A DNA stretch of 64,000 nucleotides from Bacillota bacterium (GCA_023421395.1 JAEZTL010000009.1:57212-121211); one strand, 5' to 3'; positions 34,890 to 44,260 are shown, counted from the first letter of the stretch. Numbers and translations are program-made. Notes: generated from the letters alone by a model not told the origin.

Positions 34890-36119
34890 ATGTCCATTAC
34901 ATCACGCGAGCGGGTGCTGGCGGCGCTCAGGCACGAGGAGACCGACCGCGTGCCCATCGATCTGGGTTCGTCCCGTTCGACCGGCATCAATGCGATCGCC
35001 TACAACAACCTGCGCAAACACCTGGGCGTTTCCTCGCAAACCGTGCTGTTTGATGTGAAGCAGCTTCTGGCGCTTCCCGATGAGGAAATCCTGCGCCGCC
35101 TGGGCGTGGACGTGGTGATCCTCCCGCGCCTGGTCCCCTCCGTCGGCGTTCGGATCGACGAATACAAAACCGGCCAGCTGCCCCGCGATGGCGGAGAATG
35201 CCTGCTGGCAAAGGCGTTTGAACCCAGGGAACTGCCGGGCGGCGGCCTGGGCCTGTACAACGAACAGGGCACGCTGATCGCCGTCCGGCCCAGCGGCGGG
35301 CTGTACTTTGACGAGGTGTATTCTCCCCTCGCCGACGCCGAGAGCGAGGCCGAGATCGACAGAGTATCCATGCCGTCCATCTCCGACGAGGAAATGCGAT
35401 GGCTGCGCGCGCGCGCCAGGCACATCCGCGAAACCACGGATTTTGCCATCTCCGGCGCGACCAGCACCAGCCTCTTTGAAAAGGGGCTGAAGGATTGGGG
35501 CTACGAAAACTTTTTGGTGAACCTGCACGCCGAGCCGGAGCTGATGGCGTATTACCTCGACAAGCTCACAGACGCTTATATTGTCATGATGGAGCGTTAC
35601 CTTGATGCCGTGGGCGACTATGTCGATGTCGTTCAGAACAACGATGACTTTGGCCAGCAGCGCGGCATGCTCATCTCGCCGGATATGTACCGCACGTTCT
35701 TCAAGCCCCGCCACGCCCGCATCAACGAAGCCATCCGCAGAAAGCGGCCTGGGATGCACATCTCACTGCACTGCTGCGGAAGCGTGTTCCCGATCATCGG
35801 CGACTTCATCGAGTCGGGCTACGACATCTTGAACCCCATCCAGAAGGAATGCGACGACATGGACCCCGCGACCATCAAAAAACTGTTTGGCAAAAACCTG
35901 ACCATCTGGGGTGGCGCGCTGAGCACGCAGACCACGATGACCCACGGCACGATCGACGACATCGTCAACGAGGCGAAAGAGATGATCAAGATCTACGCGC
36001 CGGGCGGCGGATTCGTGTATTCCCAGATTCACAACATTCAGGCGGATATTTCCCCGGAGAAGATCCTCGCGTTTTTTGACGTCGGACAAAACTTCGGCGT
36101 GCCATCGTTTTACAGATAA
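34890..36119 (+). CDS. URO-D/MtaA-superfamily protein in the ribose operon
   Basis: 409 residues opening SITSRERVLAALRHEETDRV, the family start. SLHCCGSVFPIIGDFIESGY carries a His-x-Cys pair in the place of two zinc ligands of corrinoid-dependent thiol methyltransferases (MtaA, CmuA). The distal third ligand Cys is not obvious: the C-terminal block reads GGGFVYSQIHNIQADISPEK. It may therefore be a methyltransferase-like protein with altered metal binding. AGGGGAG precedes the ATG. Why it lies between a ribose repressor and ribokinase is not clear. It is not a normal HemE. Confidence 0.72.
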   Translation: MSITSRERVLAALRHEETDRVPIDLGSSRSTGINAIAYNNLRKHLGVSSQTVLFDVKQLLALPDEEILRRLGVDVVILPRLVPSVGVRIDEYKTGQLPRDGGECLLAKAFEPRELPGGGLGLYNEQGTLIAVRPSGGLYFDEVYSPLADAESEAEIDRVSMPSISDEEMRWLRARARHIRETTDFAISGATSTSLFEKGLKDWGYENFLVNLHAEPELMAYYLDKLTDAYIVMMERYLDAVGDYVDVVQNNDDFGQQRGMLISPDMYRTFFKPRHARINEAIRRKRPGMHISLHCCGSVFPIIGDFIESGYDILNPIQKECDDMDPATIKKLFGKNLTIWGGALSTQTTMTHGTIDDIVNEAKEMIKIYAPGGGFVYSQIHNIQADISPEKILAFFDVGQNFGVPSFYR

Positions 36120-36130
36120 GAGGTGCGGAT

Positions 36131-37081
36131 ATGAGTTCCACAGTAAAAATCGCGGTAATCGGCAGCTACGCGGTGGGCATGACCATGAAGTGCGCGCGGT
36201 TTCCCGTGGCCGGCGAGACGGTGCCGGGTCATGATTTTGTGACAATCCACGGCGGAAAGGGCTCCAACCAGGCGGTGGCGGCGCGCCGCATCGGCGCGGA
36301 GGTGCTCTATGGCGGCTGCGTGGGCAACGACACCTTCGGCGACATGGCGGTCAAGCTACACGAGGATGAAAATGTGGACCACCGGTACTTGATTCGCAGC
36401 CGCAAGGGGCTGGCCACCGGCGTGGGCTTCGTGATCGTCAACGGCAGGGGAGAGAATGAGATCGTCATCGACTTCGCGGCCAGCAACGAGTTTTCTCCGG
36501 CGGATGTCGACGCCATGCTGCCGGAGTTGAAAAAGTGCCGGCTCCTGCTGATGCAGCTGGAAGCGGATATGAATACCGTTTTGTACGCTGCGCGCAAGTG
36601 CCGCGAAATCGGCCTGCCGTTCGTGCTCAATCCCGCGCCGTTCCAAAAACTGCCGGAAGAGCTGCTCTCGCTCTGCGCGTACCTGACCCCAAACCAGACG
36701 GAAGCCCGCCAGATTCTGGGCCTCGCGGCGGATGATCCGACGGACGAGGAGCAGATTGCCCGCCGCATCCACGCCTTGGGCGTATCCAACGTGGTCATGA
36801 CGTTGGGCAGCGACGGCGCGATGATCGTCAACGACGCGCAGTGCCAGCGCGTTCCCGGCATCGTGGTCGGCGCGGTGGATACCACCGGCGCGGGCGACAC
36901 CTTCTCCGCCGCGTTTTGCGTGGGCCTTTCGGAGGGCCTGTGCGAGCGGGATGCCGCGCGCTTTGCCAACATCGCGGCGGGTCTGGCGGTGACCCGGTAC
37001 GGCGTTATCGAGAGCATTCCCACCCGTACGGATATCGAGCGGTACATCACGGAGACGTTGAAAGGGAGGATGCACGAATGA
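36131..37081 (+). CDS. rbsK: Ribokinase
   Basis: 316 residues, the usual length. IHGGKGSNQAVAARRIGAEV is the substrate-binding signature 1 of the PfkB family in its ribokinase form. VGAVDTTGAGDTFSAAFCVG is signature 2 with the catalytic Asp and anion hole. NPAPFQKLPEELL and LTPNQTEA are further ribokinase landmarks. It phosphorylates D-ribose at O5 in the cytoplasm. AGAGGTG precedes the start, 11 bp after the URO-D gene, and its end overlaps rbsD by 4 bp. Confidence 0.93.
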   Translation: MSSTVKIAVIGSYAVGMTMKCARFPVAGETVPGHDFVTIHGGKGSNQAVAARRIGAEVLYGGCVGNDTFGDMAVKLHEDENVDHRYLIRSRKGLATGVGFVIVNGRGENEIVIDFAASNEFSPADVDAMLPELKKCRLLLMQLEADMNTVLYAARKCREIGLPFVLNPAPFQKLPEELLSLCAYLTPNQTEARQILGLAADDPTDEEQIARRIHALGVSNVVMTLGSDGAMIVNDAQCQRVPGIVVGAVDTTGAGDTFSAAFCVGLSEGLCERDAARFANIAAGLAVTRYGVIESIPTRTDIERYITETLKGRMHE

Positions 37082-37545
37082 AGAGGAAGGGAATTCTGAA
37101 CAAGGCGCTTATGACCGCCATCGCCGACATGGGGCACACGGAAATCATGATCATCGGCGACGCGGGCGTTCCCATCGCCCGGCCTGAACAGCGCGTAGAC
37201 CTGGCCGTGAGCCAGGACGTGCCCACCATCGCGCAGGTGCTCGCCCTGGTCATGGACGAAATGGTCTATGAAAAAGTCGTCGTCGCGGAGGAGCAGAAGC
37301 TCTATAACCCCGTACACCACGCCGCCGTCTGCGCCCTCTCAGACCGGTGCGCGGTGGAGACCATGCCCCATGCGGATCTGTTCGCCACCTACTTGCCTCG
37401 GGCGAAATACATCGTGCGCACCGGTGACTTCATGCCCTGGGGCAACGTGGTTCTCTTCGCGGGCATCGATGCGCACAAGTGGTTCCAGAAGGAAGGCTGC
37501 ATCACGCCGGACTATTACGAAGCCCGCGCCGGCTACGACAAGTAG
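37078..37545 (+). CDS. rbsD: D-ribose pyranase
   Basis: 155 residues. MGHTEIMIIGDAGVPI near the N-terminus carries the catalytic His20 of RbsD, which interconverts the pyran and furan forms of ribose so that ribokinase can act. VDLAVSQDVPTIAQVLALVM and YIVRTGDFMPWGNVVLFAG complete the family pattern. RbsD normally ends near the last motif; here about 22 extra residues follow (AHKWFQKEGC and on). The start overlaps the rbsK stop (ATGA), which suggests coupled translation. Confidence 0.93.
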   Translation: MKRKGILNKALMTAIADMGHTEIMIIGDAGVPIARPEQRVDLAVSQDVPTIAQVLALVMDEMVYEKVVVAEEQKLYNPVHHAAVCALSDRCAVETMPHADLFATYLPRAKYIVRTGDFMPWGNVVLFAGIDAHKWFQKEGCITPDYYEARAGYDK

Positions 37546-37587
37546 CGCCTGCAGTGGAGTTTTCGGAAAACCTGTGAGCCGTTCATT

Positions 37588-37613
37588 TTGAAATCCATCG
37601 GTAAGGATTTCAA
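37588..37613 (+). terminator. Small hairpin between rbsD and the binding-protein gene
   Basis: TTGAAATCC (37588-37596) and GGATTTCAA (37605-37613) form a perfect 9-bp stem. No T-run follows, so it is probably an RNA-processing or stability element rather than a full terminator. Confidence 0.5.
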
Positions 37614-37647
37614 GTCGCACGCCAAAAAAGAAAGGGAGAAGATGACC

Positions 37648-38574
37648 ATGAAGAAGCTATTGGCCCTCGTCCTCGCGTCCCTGTTGCTGCTGTCCATCCC
37701 CGCGCTTGCCGAGAATGCCGGTGAAACCCGCATCGCAGTGGTTCTCCACGCGATGAACAGCTCGTTCTACACCAAGCTTGCCGACGGCGCGCGCGCCGCC
37801 GGGGCGGACCTGGGCATCACCGTCGACATCACCTCGCCGGCCACCGCCTCGAATCTCGCCGAGCAGGTCGCGCTCATCGAGAACTGCATCGCGGCGGAGT
37901 ACGATGGCATCGCCACCGTCACCTGGGATCCCTCCGGGTTCAATGACGTCATCGCGCGCGCCAACGAGGCCGGCATCCCCGTGATCGGCTTCAACCAGGA
38001 CGCCGAGGGCAGCGGCACCGAGGCCTTCATCGGCCAGGATTTCGTGGATTCCGGCTATCAGATGGGCCAGTACATGTTCGGCAAGCTGATGGGCGGCAAG
38101 GGCACCTACCTCGTGGCCAGCTGCGCGCCGGCGGATTCCGCGCTGATCGCCCGCACCGCGGGCATTACCAAGGCCGCTGAGGAGTTCCCCGAGATCAAGT
38201 GCCTGGGCATCATCGACATCGGAACGGACCTGACCAACGCCTATGGCGTCATCGAAAACGCCTACCTTGCCAACCCCGATGTGAACGCGATCCTCGGCGT
38301 GGACGTTTTCTCCGAGGCCATCGGCACGTTCATCGCGGCCCAGGGCCTGGGCGGCAAGGTGCTCGGCGCGGGCTATGATCTGACGGAGGGCACCCTCGCG
38401 CACGTCAAGAACGGCGACATGCAGCTCACCATCGGCCAGAACCCCTTCCTGCAGGGCTACTATTCGGTCATGGAACTCTACCTCAAGGTCGCCCACGGCC
38501 AGCAGTGCCTGGACATCAACAGCGGCGCGCAGATGGTCACCATCGATAACGTCAACGCTGTGACCCCCGAGTAA
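37648..38574 (+). CDS. rbsB: Ribose ABC transporter substrate-binding protein
   Basis: 308 residues. The signal peptide KKLLALVLASLLLLSIPALA is cut before ENAGETRIAVVLHAMNSSFY, with no lipobox cysteine. VALIENCIAAEYDGIATVTW, IPVIGFNQDAEGSGTEAFIG and NPDVNAILGVDVFSEAIGTF are lobe motifs of the type I sugar-binding fold (Peripla_BP_4). ATG 37648 is preferred because GGGAG lies nine bases upstream; ATG 37642 is only three bases from it. Gene context (rbsK, rbsD) points to ribose. Confidence 0.88.
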   Translation: MKKLLALVLASLLLLSIPALAENAGETRIAVVLHAMNSSFYTKLADGARAAGADLGITVDITSPATASNLAEQVALIENCIAAEYDGIATVTWDPSGFNDVIARANEAGIPVIGFNQDAEGSGTEAFIGQDFVDSGYQMGQYMFGKLMGGKGTYLVASCAPADSALIARTAGITKAAEEFPEIKCLGIIDIGTDLTNAYGVIENAYLANPDVNAILGVDVFSEAIGTFIAAQGLGGKVLGAGYDLTEGTLAHVKNGDMQLTIGQNPFLQGYYSVMELYLKVAHGQQCLDINSGAQMVTIDNVNAVTPE

Positions 38575-38592
38575 CCCGCGGAAACCTTCCAC

Positions 38593-38617
38593 ACCGGCGG
38601 CGGTCCCCGCCGCCGGT
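38593..38617 (+). terminator. Intercistronic hairpin between binding protein and permease
   Basis: ACCGGCGGCGG (38593-38603) pairs perfectly with CCGCCGCCGGT (38607-38617) around a 3-base loop, followed by GATATTTTCC. It is probably a leaky attenuator that lowers permease and ATPase mRNA relative to the binding protein. Confidence 0.72.
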
Positions 38618-38647
38618 GATATTTTCCAGGGCAGAGGTGTACGAGGT

Positions 38648-39619
38648 ATGCGTAAGCTGAACATAAAGGGATTCAGAGAGTTTGGCGTTCTGATGGTGCT
38701 GGCGCTCATCTGCGTGTTGCTTGCCATAAAGGCCCCCGTCTTTTTGAAGCCGGCGAACATCATCAACGTGGTTCGCCAGACGGTTGAAATCGGTATCATG
38801 GCCATCGGCATGACCTTTCTCATCGTCTGCGGCGAAATGGACCTCTCCGTCGGCTCCATCTTCGGCGCGACGGCCATGCTGGCGGCCTCCATCTTCAAGT
38901 TCTCCGCGGGAATGCAAAGCGCGACGCTGGTGTTCGTCATCACGCTGATCGCGGGTGGGATGATCGGCGCGTTCAACGGGCTGCTCGTCACCAAGATGCG
39001 AATTCCCGCCTTCATCGCCACGCTGGGCGCCATGCAGATCTTCCGAAGCGTGGCCTACTCGATCTCCGGCGGCATCAGCATCAGCGTCTTTCCGGAATGG
39101 GCGACCAACAGCTGGGTGTTCAAGATGGGCGCGTCCGTCGGCAAGCTTCCGGTGCAGGTCATCATCATGTTCGCCCTGTTCATCCTCGCCTACGTCGTGC
39201 TGAAAAAGACGAAGTTCGGCTATGAGGTGTACGCCACCGGCGGCAACAAGCGCGCCGCGCAGCTGGCGGGCATCAACACCGACCGGATCAAGCTGACCTG
39301 CTTCATCGTCACCGGCATGCTCACCGCGCTGGCGGCGCTGATCAGCATCGCTTACCTTAAATCCGTGCCCACCACGGCGGGCGAGGGGCGTGAAATGGAC
39401 GTCATCGCGGCGGTCATCCTGGGCGGCGCGGCCCTCAGCGGCGGGCGGGGCACCATGCTGGGCACGTTCCTGGGCGCGATTATCATGAGCGTCGTGAAAA
39501 ACGGCATGGTGCTCTTGCAGGTGCCGGTATTCTGGCAGTCCGGCTTCATCGGCGTGATCATCATCCTGGCCGTCCTTCTGGATACCTGGATCGGGCGGCT
39601 GGAGACCAAGCGCGCATAG
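38648..39619 (+). CDS. rbsC: Ribose ABC transporter permease
   Basis: 323 residues with about eight hydrophobic segments. MTFLIVCGEMDLSVGSIFGA is the conserved permease motif, here GEMDLS in place of the common GGIDLS. FGYEVYATGGNKRAAQLAGI is the cytoplasmic coupling loop, and ILGGAALSGGRGTMLGTFLG the C-terminal glycine block. AGAGGTG lies upstream. It ends 13 bp before the ATPase gene. Confidence 0.92.
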   Translation: MRKLNIKGFREFGVLMVLALICVLLAIKAPVFLKPANIINVVRQTVEIGIMAIGMTFLIVCGEMDLSVGSIFGATAMLAASIFKFSAGMQSATLVFVITLIAGGMIGAFNGLLVTKMRIPAFIATLGAMQIFRSVAYSISGGISISVFPEWATNSWVFKMGASVGKLPVQVIIMFALFILAYVVLKKTKFGYEVYATGGNKRAAQLAGINTDRIKLTCFIVTGMLTALAALISIAYLKSVPTTAGEGREMDVIAAVILGGAALSGGRGTMLGTFLGAIIMSVVKNGMVLLQVPVFWQSGFIGVIIILAVLLDTWIGRLETKRA

Positions 39620-39632
39620 GGGGTGGCATCGC

Positions 39633-41120
39633 ATGGAATCGTACATCTGCTTTAAGAGCATCACCAAACAGTTCGGCGGTGTCACCGCGCTGAAAGATAT
39701 CTGCTTTGATATTGAAGAAGGCGAGGTCCACTGCCTGTGCGGAGAAAACGGCGCCGGTAAATCCACGCTGATCAACATCTGCGGCGGCGTGTTCACGCCG
39801 ACGCAGGGCGAGGTATGCATCTGCGGTAAGCCCGAGAAGATCAACAGCATCCAGAAATCCGAGAGCCTGGGCTTTGCGGTGGTGCACCAGGAGGTGCCGC
39901 TTTGCAAGAACATGAGCATCGCGCACAACATCTTTCTGGGCTCGGACAAGGCCGTCAAGGGAATTCTGATCAACGAAAAGTACATCCGCGCCGAAACCCG
40001 CAAGCTGCTGGACCAGTTTCACCTGAAGCTGGAGCCGACCCAGTTGATTGAGACGCTCAGCATTGCGGAGCAGTCCATCATCCAGATCGCCAAAGCGATT
40101 TATTTTGAGCCCAAGATCCTCATCCTTGACGAGCCGACCGCCTCGCTGACGAATGACCAGAAGGAAATCGTGTTTGAGAACGTGCGCCGGCTCGTCCGGA
40201 CGAAGCGGACGACCGTCCTCTACGTCAGCCACCGCCTGGAGGAAGTCATGGAGCTGGGGGACCGCGTGACGGTGCTGCGCGACGGCCGCTTCATCGCCAC
40301 CAAGCGGATTCAGGACACCTCTATGGAGGACATCATCTCGATGATGGTGGGGCGCAAGCTCGAGCCCCAGATCAAGTGCAGCGCCCTCACCGACGAGGTG
40401 CTGCTGCGGGTGGAGGGGCTTTCAAAAAAGCGCCAGTTCCAGAACATCAGCTTCGAGCTGCACCGGGGTGAAATCCTGGGCTTCGCGGGCTTTGTGGGCG
40501 CCGGGCGGACGGAGATGGTCTCCTCCATCTTCGGCATCAACCGGCCGGACGCGGGGCGGATGTTCCTGAGCGGGCGGGAACTCAAGGTTCGATCCGCCGC
40601 CGACGCCATTCGCAATCGCATTGCCCTCATCCCCGAGAGCCGCCGCGACGACGCGCTGATCGCTGAGATGAGCGTGCAGCAGAACGCCCAGCTGGTCGTG
40701 CTGCGCGGACTGGTGAAAGGCGGCCTGGTCAACGGCGCGCGCGCCAGGCGGCTGATGACGGAGATGACCGAAAAATATGCCATCAAGTATGGAAACGCAT
40801 CCGACTCCATTATGACGCTTTCCGGCGGCAACCAGCAGAAAGTCGTCATCGCGCGCTGGATCGCCAGCCAGCCCGAGGTGCTGCTGTGCGACGAGCCCAC
40901 GCGCGGCATCGACGTAGGCGCCAAGGCGGAGGTCTACGAGATTCTGCGCGACATCTCGTCCCGGGGCATCGGCATCGTGCTGGTTTCCTCGGAATTGCCG
41001 GAGCTGCTCAATCTGTGCGATCGGATCATCGTCATGCACGAGGGGCGAATCACCGGCGAACTCACCCGGGAGGAGGCCACCGAGGAGAGCGTCATGCGCT
41101 ACGCGGCGGCGATCGTCTGA
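39633..41120 (+). CDS. rbsA: Ribose ABC transporter ATPase, double domain
   Basis: 495 residues with tandem ATPase domains. The first has Walker A GENGAGKST and Walker B ILILDEPTASLTNDQKEIVF, with a degenerate signature (LSIAEQSIIQIAKAI). The second has the modified P-loop GFVGAGRTEM, the signature LSGGNQQKVVIARWI and Walker B LLCDEPTRGIDVGAKAEVY. This division of labour is normal for RbsA. It is the last gene of the operon; the next gene-like sequence is a decayed IS element. Confidence 0.95.
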   Translation: MESYICFKSITKQFGGVTALKDICFDIEEGEVHCLCGENGAGKSTLINICGGVFTPTQGEVCICGKPEKINSIQKSESLGFAVVHQEVPLCKNMSIAHNIFLGSDKAVKGILINEKYIRAETRKLLDQFHLKLEPTQLIETLSIAEQSIIQIAKAIYFEPKILILDEPTASLTNDQKEIVFENVRRLVRTKRTTVLYVSHRLEEVMELGDRVTVLRDGRFIATKRIQDTSMEDIISMMVGRKLEPQIKCSALTDEVLLRVEGLSKKRQFQNISFELHRGEILGFAGFVGAGRTEMVSSIFGINRPDAGRMFLSGRELKVRSAADAIRNRIALIPESRRDDALIAEMSVQQNAQLVVLRGLVKGGLVNGARARRLMTEMTEKYAIKYGNASDSIMTLSGGNQQKVVIARWIASQPEVLLCDEPTRGIDVGAKAEVYEILRDISSRGIGIVLVSSELPELLNLCDRIIVMHEGRITGELTREEATEESVMRYAAAIV

Positions 41121-41439
41121 CGTAAGTCAGCAAATGGTCCCAAGGGGGCACATGTCGCTTTATTAAGCATCACGATCAACAAGGGTCGCCCGTTCTGTCC
41201 CGAGCTGCCCAACGCAAGCCCGATTCATCAAACGATGGAGACTCCCCGCAAACCTTCTTAGACCGTTCGGCGGGTGTTGTCTCGATACCTGGCAACCGCG
41301 ATGGGAACCATTTTTCCCAATAAGTCATCTGTCGGCTCAGCAAAGGATCGCCCGTCCAATGGCCAGTCATGGCCAGTCCGCCCCGTATCAAGCCAACGCT
41401 GACTGGACACGGCCTCTGGCTCAGAGAATCTTGCGACAA
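41121..41439. other. Geneless stretch after the ribose operon
   Basis: No coding similarity or convincing terminator seen. A minus-strand open frame crosses it but shows no family motif outside the IstB-like piece at its right. Confidence 0.45.
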
Positions 41440-41580
41440 CCTGCCCGTTTTGCCGTTGACCAGCCTCGCCCATAGCGGGGCCAGGTCATTTTCCAGCCGG
41501 TCAAGAATGGCGTCCGCCAGTTTCGGGTCGGGAAAGCGCTCATACCAGGAAAACGGCAGAAGACGATCACTCATGTTCCG
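41440..41580 (-). pseudogene. IS21 IstB-like C-terminal fragment
   Basis: The minus strand reads SWYERFPDPKLADAILDRLE, which matches the C-terminal block of IS21 helper ATPases (typically W-x-x-x-I-P-D-P-x-I-A-D-A-I-x-D-R). The preceding P-loop part is not found. An insertion sequence of this type once occupied this spot. Confidence 0.6.
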
Positions 41581-42169
41581 GGCGTTCGTTTGCCGTTCAC
41601 AACCTTGAAGAAAATATATTGGTGCCCGGATCGGCGATGAGATCCTCGCTGATTTTTCGAGGCCTTTCATTCCGCGGAGGCTCATGCAGCAGGAGTAAGC
41701 AGGATAGAAACGCCCGCTGTCCTGTCATGCCGCGTCGGACGCCGATCAAATCTCCCGCAATCGAGACCAGATCGTGCGGCCGGTATTCATCCACTCTGGA
41801 ATTCCAGAAGCGCCAAGCCGGGCGTTTTCCGCAAGCCGGGCCATTCAGTCATGCTCCTTTAAAGAGATAAGGGGACAGTCGCCCCGTCGTGCCATATGAA
41901 TCGCGTGGTATCCGGTCAATGACCATCGAGTTGCCCAGCCTTCCCAGGCCCTCAGGCATAAGGCGGTACACCGGCGCGCCGATTGTCCCGCGCATACCTG
42001 ATGGCCATCGCCGTGCCCCCTGGCAGACCACCGCAAGCGCCTTAGAGACTACAGCCTTCGTATAAACACGGCAGAGAACCGTCATGATGCCGGCTTCATC
42101 AAACAGCAAATCATGGCGGCCACCCGGGTGTATCTTCCCGCGGCTTTCCTGCAGCGTCAGCATCGAACA
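41581..42169. other. Unrecognised debris
   Basis: Open frames on the minus strand (for example one reading LLFDEAGIMTVLCRVYTKAV) match no family I know. Given decayed genes on both sides, this is probably scrambled remnant DNA. Confidence 0.4.
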
Positions 42170-42194
42170 GGCAGCGGCGCAGCGCGTGGCATAC

Positions 42195-42640
42195 CGGGCT
42201 GGTGAATGGGGAAGGCGGCTACACGGACCCCGGCTATATCAAGCACGACGAACGGATCAAGAAGCTGGCAGGTTCTTCCACGACGGCTACAAAGGCATCG
42301 GCTGCGAAGGCATGCGGCTGATGTTCAGCGCCGAGCAGGCCGCGATCCATCCGGTGGGCACGTTTGAACTGGGCGTGATTCAGGCGGCCAACCCGGATCT
42401 GGACCTCGGCTGGTTTTATATGCCGGGCGAGACCAAGGATCAGCAGAAGTCGATCAACATGGGCCTCATCATGGGCTGCGGCATCAACGCCAAGCTCAAG
42501 GGCGATGACGCGAAGCTGAAAGCGGCCTACACCTACCTCAACTGGCTCGCGGACGTCAAGGCCAGCGAACCGTTCACCAACCTCGCGGCCGGCATTCGCG
42601 ACCACGCCTATTGGATCATCAATCCCCGCGTCGGTCGTCA
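42195..42640 (+). pseudogene. Fragment of a family 1 sugar-binding protein
   Basis: VNGEGGYTDPGYIKHDERIK is followed after a frameshift by FFHDGYKGIGCEGMRLMFSA, EQAAIHPVGTFELGVIQAAN and DQQKSINMGLIMGCGINAKL. This is the order of the C-lobe of family 1 extracellular binding proteins, such as the intact one at 8288. The signal peptide, N-lobe and end are missing. Confidence 0.8.
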
Positions 42641-43170
42641 ACGCCGTCACGCACATGCGGATTTCGCCCGGAAGCCGGGTTCTTTTGATCGGCGCGGGTT
42701 TCATGGGCCCTTTGATGACCCAGCTGATCCGAGGCTGCCCGATGCGCGAATTCACCGCCGCGGATAGAAAGCCGTTCAGCCTTAAGATGGCAAAGCAGTG
42801 CGGTGCGAAAAGATCCTGATCGGCGCGGACGCGGGCGCCGCACGCCCTGAATCGCTGGGCTCGGGGCACTTCGACGCGGGGATCGAGTGCTCCGGTTCCC
42901 AGAGCGGGTTGGACCTGGCGGTGGATCCATGCCGCGGGGCCGGCAGCATCTGCCTCTTCGGCTGGCACAGGACGCCGCGCAGCAGCTTCCGCACACGTCG
43001 CCCGGCGCCTGCGAACGGTATTGGCCGCCGACCCTTGGCGGCACATTCGACCTGACGCCGCTGGTCACACACCGGTACCGGGCGGAAGCTATCGCGAAAT
43101 GCACGCAAGATTCGGTGAAGAGAGCGGACGGCTTTATAAAAAGCGCTTTTCATTTTTCGCCAAAGGGCGT
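42630..43170 (+). pseudogene. Decayed zinc-type (MDR) dehydrogenase
   Basis: SPGSRVLLIGAGFMGPLMTQ is the Rossmann motif of medium-chain dehydrogenases. The match continues in another frame with FDAGIECSGSQSGLDLAVDP and RGAGSICLFGWHR, and in a third with DLTPLVTHRYRAEAIAKCTQ ending near ADGFIKSAFHF. The zinc-binding N-terminal half is lost. It lies directly upstream of an intact Gfo/Idh/MocA dehydrogenase gene, so a transporter-dehydrogenase operon has been eroded from its 5' side. Confidence 0.8.
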
Positions 43171-43213
43171 ACACTGATGGCAAACAATCCAATTTTTTCA
43201 AGGGAGGCGGACC

Positions 43214-44260
43214 ATGGACAAAATTCGCTGGGGCGTTCTCGGCGCGGGCGGCATCGCCGACCGGCGCACGATCCCCGGGATGATGCGGTGCGAAAAAGCG
43301 GAGCTGGTTTCGGTGATGGAGGTCGATCCGGCCCTCGCGGAAAATCTGCGGGCAAAGTACGGCGCAAAGCGCGCGTATGCCGACGCGCTCGCACTCGTTT
43401 CCGACCCGGAAATCGACGCGGTATACATCGCGTCGCCGGTCGCGCTGCACGCGGCCCAGGCGATGCTGGCGGCCGACGCGGGCAAGCACATCCTGGTGGA
43501 GAAGCCGCTGGCGTTGACCAGCGCCGAGGGCGAACGGGTGCTGGACTACTGCGACGCGAAGGGCGTCCGCGTCGCGGCCGGGTTCATGATGCGCTTCGGC
43601 ACGGGCATCCGGCAGATGAAAAAGGCGTTCGAATCCGGCGCGGTCGGCAGTATGGTCTCCGCCTATGCGCAGTTCACCTGCTGGTACCCGGATATCCCCG
43701 GAAGCTGGCGTCAAAAGAAAGTGCTGGGCGGAGGCGGCGCGCTGACCGACATGGGCGTACACGTCATTGATCTACTGCAGTACGTGACCGGCTCGAAGGT
43801 GCGAAACGTCGCGGCGTTCCACGACACGCTGACCTTCCATTACGAAGTGGAGGACTCATCCTGCGTAGTGCTGCGGCTGGAAAACGGCGCTCTATGTACG
43901 CTGCAGACCAACTTCAATATTCCTGACGAAGTGTCGAAGTGGCGCTTTGAGATCTTCGGGACCCGCGGGCGGCTGATGGGCGACGGGGTGCTGGGCCAAG
44001 TGGACGGCGGCCGTGTGGACGCAATGACGGTCGACGGCGCGAAAGACTACGACGCGCGGCAAGACGGCGGGATGAAGGCGCGGGAGGTCCGGCTGGACGC
44101 GGAATTCGGCGATCTGTACGCGCGCGAAATTGAATCGTTCTGCACGTCTCTTCTTTTGAACCGCCCGCTTGTCGCCGACGCGCGGGACGCGGTATGCGTA
44201 CAGCGCGTGGTCGAAGCCGCGTACCGGTCCAATGACGAAGGAATCGCCGTTGCGCTTTGA
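43214..44260 (+). CDS. Gfo/Idh/MocA-family oxidoreductase
   Basis: 348 residues. The N-terminal NAD(P)-binding fold opens RWGVLGAGGIADRRTIPGMM, and the catalytic-lysine motif HILVEKPLALT lies at about residue 95. The C-terminal domain holds GGGGALTDMGVHVIDLLQYV, where the His of GVHVID is the usual acid/base residue. The family oxidises or reduces sugars and cyclitols with NAD(P). AGGGAGG lies six bases before the ATG. It appears intact although its presumed operon partners upstream are ruined and no promoter is evident, so expression is uncertain. Confidence 0.85.
   Translation: MDKIRWGVLGAGGIADRRTIPGMMRCEKAELVSVMEVDPALAENLRAKYGAKRAYADALALVSDPEIDAVYIASPVALHAAQAMLAADAGKHILVEKPLALTSAEGERVLDYCDAKGVRVAAGFMMRFGTGIRQMKKAFESGAVGSMVSAYAQFTCWYPDIPGSWRQKKVLGGGGALTDMGVHVIDLLQYVTGSKVRNVAAFHDTLTFHYEVEDSSCVVLRLENGALCTLQTNFNIPDEVSKWRFEIFGTRGRLMGDGVLGQVDGGRVDAMTVDGAKDYDARQDGGMKAREVRLDAEFGDLYAREIESFCTSLLLNRPLVADARDAVCVQRVVEAAYRSNDEGIAVAL

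Noticed and set aside
41849..42163. Minus-strand open frame reading LLFDEAGIMTVLCRVYTKAV
   Set aside because: I could not match it to IstA or any other family, so it is listed only as debris.
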